Source of the DNA: Bordetella parapertussis | GTDB taxonomy: Bacteria; Pseudomonadota; Gammaproteobacteria; Burkholderiales; SG8-41 | DNA: 14,115 nt | Reading direction: 5' to 3' | NCBI GenBank assembly: GCA_945863085.1 | Contig: CAMBCD010000034.1 | Coordinates: forward strand, 1-14,115 | Shown: piece after piece, positions 6,327-11,524 of the stretch | Numbering within the stretch: position 1 is the stretch's first letter | How the letters are laid out: each line of letters opens with the position of its first letter | Position numbers and translations under genes: made by a program | The notes under the pieces: model-generated | Seen by the model: only the letters and a program-made list of their open reading frames with translations | The model's database searches: none | Told to the model about the DNA's origin: nothing

Positions 6327-6463
6327 GTTTTTTTGAGTGGCCCACAACCTATAGTGGTTGTCGGCTGACCGAGTGAACAAGGAGACACCCGTTACCGTAG
6401 CGAGGTAACACCAGCTGAAGGCGCCTGCCCCGTGCCGGCGCCACTCCCAAAAGGAGGTTTTGC
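6327..6463 (+). ncRNA. Candidate structured cis-regulatory leader RNA (class not recognised)
   Basis: Nested stems can be drawn by eye. Outer stem P1: GAGTGGC 6335-6341 with GCCACTC 6440-6446. P2: ACAACC 6344-6349 with GGTTGT 6356-6361. P3: CGGCTG 6362-6367 with CAGCTG 6412-6417 (one G-U), enclosing a 23-nt unpaired purine-rich stretch and hairpin P3a (GTTACC 6391-6396 with GGTAAC 6404-6409). P4: GGCGCC 6420-6425 with GGCGCC 6437-6442. P4 and the inner half of P1 share bases 6440-6442, so they compete. A second GAGTG (6371-6375) can also compete for CACTC 6442-6446. A further U-A extension of P1 (6331-6334 with 6449-6452) would reach the AAGGAGGT ribosome site. This is consistent with a riboswitch-like or thermosensor-like translation control. 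It does not fit the known riboswitch signatures that I recall. No alignment was possible. Confidence 0.55.
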
Positions 6464-7231
6464 ATGTTCGCAAAATCGATTTCAGAAATATCCCCCGAAT
6501 TATCGACCCAGGTTCAGATCGCGGCAACGCCGCACTGGACCCGCAAGATGGTCACCCTGGTGATGCTGATCGCCAGCTTCTCCGCCCTGACTCTGCTGCT
6601 CCACGAACGTTACGGCGCCCAATGGCTGGAATCCGCCTATGCCGCCGTCGAAAGCGAAGCCAAGGCCGTATCCAGCCGCGTGCTCGCGCCGCCGCCTGCG
6701 CCGGCCGTGCATCCTGACGCCGCCCGGCACGAGGCGCTGGCCGAGTTCCTGGCCAAGCGCTACAAGGTGTCCCAGGACGTGACGCTGGAGTTCGTGCAGA
6801 TCGCCCATGCCGAAGCCGCCCGGGTCAATCTGGATCCCCTGCTGATCATGGCGGTGATTGCAGTCGAGTCGCGCTATAACCCGATTGCCGAAAGCGGCGT
6901 CGGCGCCAAAGGGCTGATGCAGATCATCCCGAAATTCCATGGCGACAAGCTGGCCGAGTTTGGCGGTGAAAAAGCGGTGTTTGACCCGGAATCCAACATC
7001 CGTGTCGGCACCCGCATCCTCCGCGAATACCTGTCCCGTACCGGCAACCTGAGTATTGCGCTGCAGATGTATGCCGGCGCCCTGGGCGACGACAACGACA
7101 CCTATACAAACAAGGTGTTGGGCGAGAAGCAGCGCCTGCAGCGCGTCGTTGCCGCGTTTGCCGAACCGGCACCGGCAGCCGCGCGGATACGCGTTGCCGC
7201 CCGCCATACCGACTCGCTGCTCGGCGAATAA
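6464..7231 (+). CDS. Membrane-anchored lytic transglycosylase (SLT domain)
   Basis: A 255-residue enzyme that cleaves the MurNAc-GlcNAc bond of peptidoglycan in the periplasm. A cytoplasmic N-terminal stretch (1-28) precedes one transmembrane or uncleaved signal-anchor helix (~29-46). A Pro-rich linker (~75-85) and helical region lead to the SLT catalytic domain (~110-230): catalytic Glu135 in AVIAVESRYNP, then SGVGAKGLMQIIP (GLMQ motif, 150-153), NIRVGTRILREYL, and ALQMYAGALGD in place of the usual AYNAG. An AAGGAGGT ribosome site ends 5 nt before the ATG. The gene is monocistronic: a structured leader precedes it and a terminator follows. It resembles short soluble-lytic-transglycosylase relatives rather than full MltC/MltE. 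The paralogue name cannot be fixed from sequence alone. Confidence 0.92.
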   Translation: MFAKSISEISPELSTQVQIAATPHWTRKMVTLVMLIASFSALTLLLHERYGAQWLESAYAAVESEAKAVSSRVLAPPPAPAVHPDAARHEALAEFLAKRYKVSQDVTLEFVQIAHAEAARVNLDPLLIMAVIAVESRYNPIAESGVGAKGLMQIIPKFHGDKLAEFGGEKAVFDPESNIRVGTRILREYLSRTGNLSIALQMYAGALGDDNDTYTNKVLGEKQRLQRVVAAFAEPAPAAARIRVAARHTDSLLGE

Positions 7232-7247
7232 TTCCCGCGATCCTCGC

Positions 7248-7279
7248 ATGGCGCCCTGACAGGGGCGCCATTTTTATTT
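7248..7279 (+). terminator. Intrinsic terminator of the transglycosylase gene
   Basis: ATGGCGCCC (7248-7256) pairs perfectly with GGGCGCCAT (7263-7271) around a 6-nt loop, then a T-rich tract (TTTTATTT). It lies 17 nt after the stop codon. Confidence 0.92.
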
Positions 7280-7321
7280 GTAGCGGCGGATGCCGGCCCG
7301 CCGCCGATAAACTCCGCGGCC

Positions 7322-7327
7322 TATAAT
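7322..7327 (+). promoter_or_regulatory. Perfect -10 box of the phaM-like gene
   Basis: TATAAT matches the sigma-70 -10 consensus at all six positions, 38 nt before the start codon. At 16-18 bp upstream the sequence is GC-rich and has no recognisable -35, so an activator or another feature may be needed. Confidence 0.55.
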
Positions 7328-7343
7328 CCCCTTAACACCTATT

Positions 7344-7356
7344 CCTGTAATACAGG
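7344..7356. promoter_or_regulatory. 13-bp palindrome in the phaM-like leader
   Basis: CCTGTA-A-TACAGG is a perfect 6+1+6 dyad between the -10 box and the start codon. Its right end overlaps the ribosome site (AGGGGA). It could be a repressor operator or a small RNA hairpin hiding the ribosome site. Confidence 0.45.
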
Positions 7357-7365
7357 GGAACGACC

Positions 7366-7644
7366 ATGGCTGACCAAGACGTACCCAAGGATTTTTTCGA
7401 ATTCATGCAGAAAATGTGGAACCCGATGGGTTTTCCCATGCCGGGCATGATCGCGCCGACGATGAATGTCGAGGATCTCGAGAAAAAAATCGCCGAACTG
7501 AAAGCCGTTGAAACCTGGCTGACCATGAACACCGGCATGCTGCAGATGACCATCAAGACCCTGGAGATGCAGAAGAGCGGATTGGAGAGCCTGCAGTCGG
7601 CGGGCAAGGCGGCAGCTGACAGCATGAAAAAAACGCCCAAGTAA
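7366..7644 (+). CDS. phaM: PhaM-family PHA-granule-associated protein, short form
   Basis: A 92-residue protein with the PhaM-family core: FFEFMQKMWNPMGFPMPGM, a P-T-hydrophobic-VEDLEKKIAELKAVE segment, and WLTMNTGMLQMTIKTLEMQK. Residues ~34-80 form an amphipathic, probably coiled-coil helix. In Ralstonia, PhaM binds and activates PHA synthase and tethers PHA granules to the nucleoid through a long C-terminal Lys/Ala/Pro (PAKKA) tail. That tail is missing here: the protein stops at KKTPK, about a third of the Ralstonia length as I recall it. The stop codon lies in the loop of a terminator, so the gene end looks natural rather than broken. AGGGGA 6 nt before the ATG serves as ribosome site. 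The synthase-binding role is plausible, the DNA-tethering role is not. The rest of the pha genes are not in the window. Confidence 0.8.
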   Translation: MADQDVPKDFFEFMQKMWNPMGFPMPGMIAPTMNVEDLEKKIAELKAVETWLTMNTGMLQMTIKTLEMQKSGLESLQSAGKAAADSMKKTPK

Positions 7645-7657
7645 TTGGGCGTTTTTT
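7628..7657. terminator. Bidirectional intrinsic terminator between converging genes
   Basis: AAAAAACGCCCAA (7628-7640) pairs perfectly with TTGGGCGTTTTTT (7645-7657) around a GTAA loop containing the phaM-like stop codon. The A-run on one side and T-run on the other make it functional on both strands. It therefore also serves the minus-strand FAH-family gene ending 40 bp away. Confidence 0.93.
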
Positions 7658-7697
7658 ATTGGAGCAAAGAAGTCGAAGATATCTATTTCGGGCCGAC

Positions 7698-8612
7698 TTA
7701 TTTCGCCCCAATTTTGTTGCGCAGTATCCCCAGCCCTTCCACTTCCGTTTCCAGAATATCCCCGGCCTTCATGAATTCCGGCGGATTGCGCGCGTGTCCC
7801 ACACCGGCCGGCGTGCCGGTCAGGAACAGGTCGCCGGGTTCCAGCGTCAGGCCCGCCGACAGTTCGGCGATCAGTCGCGGCAGCTTGAAATACATATAGC
7901 TGGTGTTGGAATCCTGCTTGGTCACACCGTTGACGCGGCAGGTGATGCGCAGGTTCTGCGGGTTTTTCACTTCGTCCGCAGTCGTCAGCCACGGCCCCAT
8001 CGGGCAGTGCCCGTCGAGGCTCTTGCCCTTGAACCACTGCTGGCCGTGCTGGCGCTGCACTTCGCGCGCCGACACGTCGTTGGCAATCATGTAGCCGTAG
8101 ATGTGTTTCATCGCATCGGCTTCCTTGATGTTGCTGCCGCCCTTGCCGATGACCACGGCCATTTCCACTTCCCAGTCGAGTTTTTCGGTGATGCCGGGGT
8201 GCGAGGGCACTTCGCCGTAGGGGGCGTTGACACACAGCGGCTGCTTGCTGAAAAACGCCGGATGTTTCGGCAGTTCAGTCACATGCGGCCGCGCCTTGGC
8301 GCCTTCCTCGAAATGTTCGACATAATTCCAGCCGACGCAGAACACGTTTTTGCGCGGACGCGGAATCGGTGCGTGCAGCGTGACCTTGTTCATTTTGTGG
8401 TGGCCGGTCTTCACGTTTGACACCGCTTTTTTCACCAGTGCGAGGCCGCTTTTCCCGGCGGCAACCAGGGCAACCATGTCGCTGCTGCCAAAGGGCAGTT
8501 TGACGCGAGCTTTTTTTGCCGCCGCTTCGAGGTCGATGATGCTGCCATCGGCTGCGATCACGCCGATTTTTGACGGGCTGCGTTTGCCCGTCGAGTAGGT
8601 CACGAGTTTCAT
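7698..8612 (-). CDS. Fumarylacetoacetate hydrolase (FAH) family protein
   Basis: A 304-residue member of the FAH superfamily: metal-dependent hydrolases, decarboxylases or isomerases acting on beta-diketo or 2-oxo acids, often in aromatic-compound degradation. An N-terminal domain (1-75) precedes the catalytic fold, with FCVGWNYVEH (~91-100), metal-ligand glutamates in KLDWEVEMAVVIG (Glu148, Glu150), the metal-ligand Asp179 in GYMIANDVSARE, a GHCPMGPW loop, and TGTPAGVG (265-272) near the end. I chose the ATG at the 3'-proximal position because GGGAG lies 7-8 nt upstream. Longer frames run into the preceding gene. It starts 1 nt after the stop of the proline iminopeptidase gene, so the two are translationally coupled. 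The substrate cannot be read from sequence; general FAHD1-type or 2-hydroxyhepta-diene-dioate isomerase annotations are possible. Confidence 0.9.
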   Translation of the reverse strand: MKLVTYSTGKRSPSKIGVIAADGSIIDLEAAAKKARVKLPFGSSDMVALVAAGKSGLALVKKAVSNVKTGHHKMNKVTLHAPIPRPRKNVFCVGWNYVEHFEEGAKARPHVTELPKHPAFFSKQPLCVNAPYGEVPSHPGITEKLDWEVEMAVVIGKGGSNIKEADAMKHIYGYMIANDVSAREVQRQHGQQWFKGKSLDGHCPMGPWLTTADEVKNPQNLRITCRVNGVTKQDSNTSYMYFKLPRLIAELSAGLTLEPGDLFLTGTPAGVGHARNPPEFMKAGDILETEVEGLGILRNKIGAK

Positions 8613-8613
8613 G

Positions 8614-9612
8614 TCATTCTCCCTTTGTGATTTGTTTGAATTTTTCGGCGGCCCGGACCAGTTCGGCACAGATGCCGGGCTCCCATGCCGAATGTCCGGC
8701 ATCGGGCACGATGATGTATTCCGCTTCCGGCCAGGCGCGATGCAGATCCTCGGCAGACACGATGGGGCAGACCGCGTCGTAACGGCCCTGGACGATGACG
8801 CCGGGAATGTTGCGGATGCGGCCGACATTGTCCAGCAGCGAGTTCCGCGGCAGGAAAATGTCGTGCTTGAAATAATGCGCTTCGATGCGCGCCAAGCCCA
8901 GCGCCACTACATCGCCGGCGAAATAGGCCACGGTTTCCGGGCTCGGCAGCAGCGTGGAACACGAGCCTTCGTAAGTGCTCCACGCGCGCGCCGCCGGCAT
9001 GTGTACTGCCGGGTCGGGATCGGTCAGCCGGCGGTGGTAGGCACTGAGCAGGTCGCCGCGTTCTGCCTCCGGAATCGGCGCAGTGAAGGCATGCCAGGCT
9101 TCGGGAAAGATGTTGCGCAGGCCGTAGAGAAACCAGTCGATTTCACTGTCACGGCACAGGAAAATACCGCGCAGGATCAGTCCGGTGCAGTTCTGCGGGT
9201 GGGCCTCGGCGTAGGCCAGCGCCAGCGTGCTGCCCCAGGAGCCGCCGAACACCAGCCAGCGTTCGATGCCGAGTTTTTCGCGAAGTTGCTCGATGTCCGA
9301 AACCAGCAGCGGCGTGGTGTTGTCAGTGACTTCGCCCAGCGGTGTTGAGCGTCCGGCGCCGCGTTGGTCAAAAATGATGATGCGGTAATGTGCCGGATCG
9401 AAAAAACGCCGGTGTGCGGGTGCCGCGCCGGCACCGGGGCCGCCATGCAGGAACAGCACCGCTGCGCCGCGCGGATTGCCGGACTCCTCGAAATACATGC
9501 GATGCCGGCCGTCTAGCGCCAGCATGCCGCTGTTGTAAGGCTCGATTTCAGGATAAAGATCGGCGCCTGAGCTGGAAAATGAGCCGGAATTTGCCTGGGT
9601 CATGAAGTTCAC
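8614..9612 (-). CDS. pip: Proline iminopeptidase (alpha/beta hydrolase, S33 family)
   Basis: A 332-residue cytoplasmic serine peptidase that removes N-terminal proline. The oxyanion-hole motif is HGGPG (56-60), followed by DQRGAGRS (82-89). The nucleophile elbow is GGSWGS (Ser125). The cap domain contains WSTYEGSCSTLLP with the conserved Glu215 and LARIEAHYF. The catalytic Asp279 lies in GRYDAVCP and His307 in AGHSAW. Length fits the family. The start is uncertain: a second ATG lies three codons downstream (9603), and neither has a good ribosome site. It is the first gene of a two-gene operon with the FAH-family protein. The upstream 250 nt hold a hairpin and an inverted-repeat element. No pathway link between the two enzymes is known to me. 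Confidence 0.93.
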   Translation of the reverse strand: MNFMTQANSGSFSSSGADLYPEIEPYNSGMLALDGRHRMYFEESGNPRGAAVLFLHGGPGAGAAPAHRRFFDPAHYRIIIFDQRGAGRSTPLGEVTDNTTPLLVSDIEQLREKLGIERWLVFGGSWGSTLALAYAEAHPQNCTGLILRGIFLCRDSEIDWFLYGLRNIFPEAWHAFTAPIPEAERGDLLSAYHRRLTDPDPAVHMPAARAWSTYEGSCSTLLPSPETVAYFAGDVVALGLARIEAHYFKHDIFLPRNSLLDNVGRIRNIPGVIVQGRYDAVCPIVSAEDLHRAWPEAEYIIVPDAGHSAWEPGICAELVRAAEKFKQITKGE

Positions 9613-9621
9613 ATTGCTGAC

Positions 9622-9658
9622 ACGTTGCCGGGGTGCTGCAAAAAAAGCAGCGCAACGT
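9622..9658. repeat. Two-step inverted repeat directly upstream of pip
   Basis: ACGTTGC (9622-9628) pairs with GCAACGT (9652-9658). Inside it, GCTGC (9635-9639) pairs with GCAGC (9647-9651), with a one-sided 6-nt bulge and a seven-A loop. It begins 10 nt before the pip ATG on the minus strand. It could be an operator or a 5'-UTR hairpin limiting ribosome access, which fits the weak ribosome site. Confidence 0.5.
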
Positions 9659-9696
9659 TAGCACAAACGCGGGCAGTGGTGCCCGGCCGGTGGCTG

Positions 9697-9860
9697 GAAC
9701 CCATCTCAAAAACCTGCCGAGCGCAGGGGTATGAGGCACCCACGGACGCCCGCGAGGCTTCGACGAGACCTTGCTTGGGTGACAAGTTGGATGGTAAGGC
9801 GGGGAGAAACGTAGCGGGCAACGCAATCCCGGCAAGCGCAGGTGTTTTTGAGACGGGTTC
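9697..9860. repeat. Element bounded by imperfect ~22-bp inverted repeats
   Basis: GAACCC-A-TCTCAAAAA-CCTGC (9697-9717) is mirrored at 9838-9860. The reverse complement of the right arm differs by one base and a 2-nt insertion. The inside (~120 nt) has a local hairpin, CCTGC/GCAGG at 9713-9727, and no coding capacity. The right arm ends on the last base of the neighbouring HpxZ-like stop codon. I see no target-site duplication and no transposase. It may be a non-autonomous (MITE-like) repeat or a long-range RNA/DNA hairpin. Confidence 0.5.
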
Positions 9861-10225
9861 TACATCATGCTGACATGCGCGGCCACAACTCGCCAGCCTT
9901 CGGGCAGGCGGACCCAGCTTTGCATCTGGCGGCCGATGCGGCCGCCGCGGTCAAAGTGGAGGCTCGATGTTGCGAAATCGCGGCCGTAGGTGGTGATGAC
10001 CTCGCGCAGTACCGCGCGCTCGAGTCCCGCGGAGGGCCGCGCAGCGCGGAAACGGGCGATTTCCTCGTGGCCGTAGAGCAGTTCTGCTGCACCGTAACGC
10101 ACGGTGTGCGGGCTCCGCCAGAACAACTCGTCGAGCACCGCGACATCGTTGCCGACCAGCGCCTGTTCATAACGGTGGCAGGCCGCCGTCACTTCCGCCA
10201 GCACTTCCGCAATATTGATTTCCAC
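9860..10225 (-). CDS. hpxZ: HpxZ/AtzH-like protein (DUF3225, NTF2-like fold)
   Basis: A 121-residue protein of the NTF2-like superfamily, matching the oxalurate-catabolism HpxZ/AtzH-like group: [39 protein letters not shown], a [14 protein letters not shown] strand and the ending [17 protein letters not shown]. In known clusters such proteins accompany amidases of oxalurate or s-triazine breakdown. Here no amidase is adjacent, so the pathway is uncertain. Two consecutive GTG codons can start it. The second was chosen because it gives the usual M-E-I-N beginning and puts the GAGG part of the purine-rich ribosome site 7 nt upstream. It lies 50 nt downstream of the Bug binding-protein gene on the same strand, which suggests co-expression with uptake of an organic acid. 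Confidence 0.82.
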   Translation of the reverse strand: MEINIAEVLAEVTAACHRYEQALVGNDVAVLDELFWRSPHTVRYGAAELLYGHEEIARFRAARPSAGLERAVLREVITTYGRDFATSSLHFDRGGRIGRQMQSWVRLPEGWRVVAAHVSMM

Positions 10226-10275
10226 CACTCCCCCTCAATCCTCAATCCGGAACCCTGAGTCAGCAATCCTGCAGT

Positions 10276-11238
10276 TCAGTCCGCACGGGCGCCGGTTTCC
10301 TTGACTACTTTCGCCCATTTCGCGATGTCCTGTTTGACCACCGCGGTGAACTGCGCGGAATTACCATACATCATTTCGGCGCCGCGCAGGGACAGGCCGG
10401 CACGCAGCGGTTTATTGTCGAGCAGCAGCAGGGTGTCGGCTTCAATTTTTTTGGCGATCGGTGCCGGCAGACCTGCCGGCGCAAACAGCCCGTACCACTG
10501 TGCGGCTTCGTAACCGGGCAATCCGTTTTCTGCAACGGTGGGCACATCGGGCAGCGTGGGATAACGTTTGGCAGTGGTGACCGCAAGCATGCGCAGCTTG
10601 CCGGACTGCACCAGCGGCAGCGCCGATACGATGATGTCGATCATGTATTGCGTGCGGCCGGCGATCAGGTCCGGCAGGGCGGGGCCGCTGCCCTTGTACG
10701 GCACATGTACCGCCTTGATCCCCGTCATCATGTTGAACATCGCCGCACCCAGGTGCGGCAGTGCGCCGTTGCCGGAGGACGCAAACGAGAGTTGATCGGG
10801 TTTGGCCTTGGCCAGCGCGACCAGATCTTTCACCGATTTCACCGGCAGCCCGTTGGTGACCACCAGCAATTGCGGCGACAGTGCGAACGAGGACAGTGCC
10901 AGCAGATCCTTCCGAGGATCGTAGCTGAGTTCCGGATAAATGCTTGGCGCGATGACTACGCCGGCGTTGACGCCCATCAACAGTGTGTAACCGTCAGGCG
11001 GAGCCTTCGCCACCAACCCGGTGCCGATGGTGGCGCCCGCACCGCCGCGATTGTCCACCACCACGTTTTGTCCCCACATTTCCGCCAAGCCCTGTGATAC
11101 GGCGCGTCCGACATAATCAGAGGCGCCGCCCGGCGGAAAGGGAATGATCATGCGCACGGGTTTTGTCGGATAGGCGGTCGATGCCAGTGGCATGGCGGCA
11201 AATACTGCGGCAGCGATCAGGCGGAACAGGATGTGCAT
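10276..11238 (-). CDS. Bug-family (TctC-like) periplasmic solute-binding protein
   Basis: A 320-residue tripartite tricarboxylate transporter substrate-binding protein. The signal peptide spans ~1-22 (hydrophobic LIAAAVFAAMPLA, cleavage after STA). The mature start, YPTKPVRMIIPFPPGGASD, is the hallmark of Bug proteins. It is followed by VVVDNRGGAGATIGTGLVA, the KAPPDGYTLLMG segment, HVPYKGSGPALPDLIAGR, and the C-terminal MLAVTTAKRYPTLPDVPTVAE block. The mature protein is a two-lobed Venus flytrap that binds carboxylates or small polar compounds. The start follows GGAGA at 6 nt; an upstream in-frame start would bury the signal peptide. The TctA/TctB membrane genes are not nearby, which is common for these expanded orphan Bug proteins. 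The ligand is unknown. It diverges from maeB across ~290 bp. Confidence 0.94.
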   Translation of the reverse strand: MHILFRLIAAAVFAAMPLASTAYPTKPVRMIIPFPPGGASDYVGRAVSQGLAEMWGQNVVVDNRGGAGATIGTGLVAKAPPDGYTLLMGVNAGVVIAPSIYPELSYDPRKDLLALSSFALSPQLLVVTNGLPVKSVKDLVALAKAKPDQLSFASSGNGALPHLGAAMFNMMTGIKAVHVPYKGSGPALPDLIAGRTQYMIDIIVSALPLVQSGKLRMLAVTTAKRYPTLPDVPTVAENGLPGYEAAQWYGLFAPAGLPAPIAKKIEADTLLLLDNKPLRAGLSLRGAEMMYGNSAQFTAVVKQDIAKWAKVVKETGARAD

Positions 11239-11461
11239 GGGATTCTCCGGTGAATGGCATGCACGGCGGCGATGGCCGTGTATGCGTGTATCAAGGTTCA
11301 GCAATTCCTGTGCCACTGCACCGGCAGTGCGCAGGCAAGCCGAATGGGCGTTTCTGCAGGGTGTAAGGGCACCGTGCGGGTGCCCGCGCCACCACTGCGC
11401 CCCGTTGCGGTGCGGGCGGCGGCACCGTCGTCCAGCTTCAGGGCGGCGCAGGGGGCTACGG

Positions 11462-11467
11462 TATAAT
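11462..11467 (+). promoter_or_regulatory. Perfect -10 box upstream of maeB
   Basis: TATAAT matches all six consensus bases, 57 nt before the maeB ATG. The expected -35 position is GC-rich with no clear hexamer. The position in the divergent intergenic region supports a real promoter. Confidence 0.55.
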
Positions 11468-11474
11468 TCCGCTC

Positions 11475-11497
11475 CCGCAAAGCCACGCGGCTTGCGG
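11475..11497 (+). promoter_or_regulatory. Hairpin in the maeB leader
   Basis: CCGCAA-(A)-GCC pairs with GGC-TTGCGG around an ACGC loop: nine base pairs with a single bulged A. It lies just after the -10 box, followed by TGAATTTT, a weak T-rich tract. It may stabilise the mRNA 5' end or act as a leaky attenuator. Confidence 0.45.
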
Positions 11498-11524
11498 CTG
11501 AATTTTGAAAGGCGGTCTTTGCAA

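Noticed and set aside
6391..6409. GTTACC/GTAGCGAGG resembling part of a c-di-GMP-I (GEMM) riboswitch
   Set aside because: The order of the elements is reversed, and the GCAAA and GAAA tetraloop-receptor signatures are absent.
6385..6421. Resemblance to the 3' half of a TPP riboswitch (ACCCGTT ... ACCAGC.GAAGG)
   Set aside because: The invariant CUGAGA and the CCUGAUCUGG core are missing, the hairpin GTTACC/GGTAAC is in the wrong place, and the downstream gene is not thiamine-related.
6204..6527. 107-codon minus-strand frame across the transglycosylase leader
   Set aside because: No ribosome site or recognisable domain; it overlaps the promoter, the RNA stems and the transglycosylase start.
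7645..7899. 84-codon plus-strand frame after the phaM-like gene
   Set aside because: It starts within the terminator stem and runs antisense to the FAH-family gene.
8613..8828. Longer start for the FAH-family gene
   Set aside because: It would read out of frame through the end of the proline iminopeptidase gene. The internal ATG has a proper ribosome site and family-like N-terminus.
9548..9835. 95-codon minus-strand frame over the pip upstream region
   Set aside because: It overlaps pip and the inverted-repeat element, is Pro/Arg/Cys-rich with no domain, and is typical of a spurious frame in a repeat.
11239..11316. Longer start for the Bug binding protein
   Set aside because: It would bury the signal peptide. 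The inner ATG has GGAGA at the right distance.
11192..11524. N-terminal extension of maeB
   Set aside because: It is continuously open but unrelated to malic enzymes, low in conserved features, and crosses the TATAAT box and leader hairpin.
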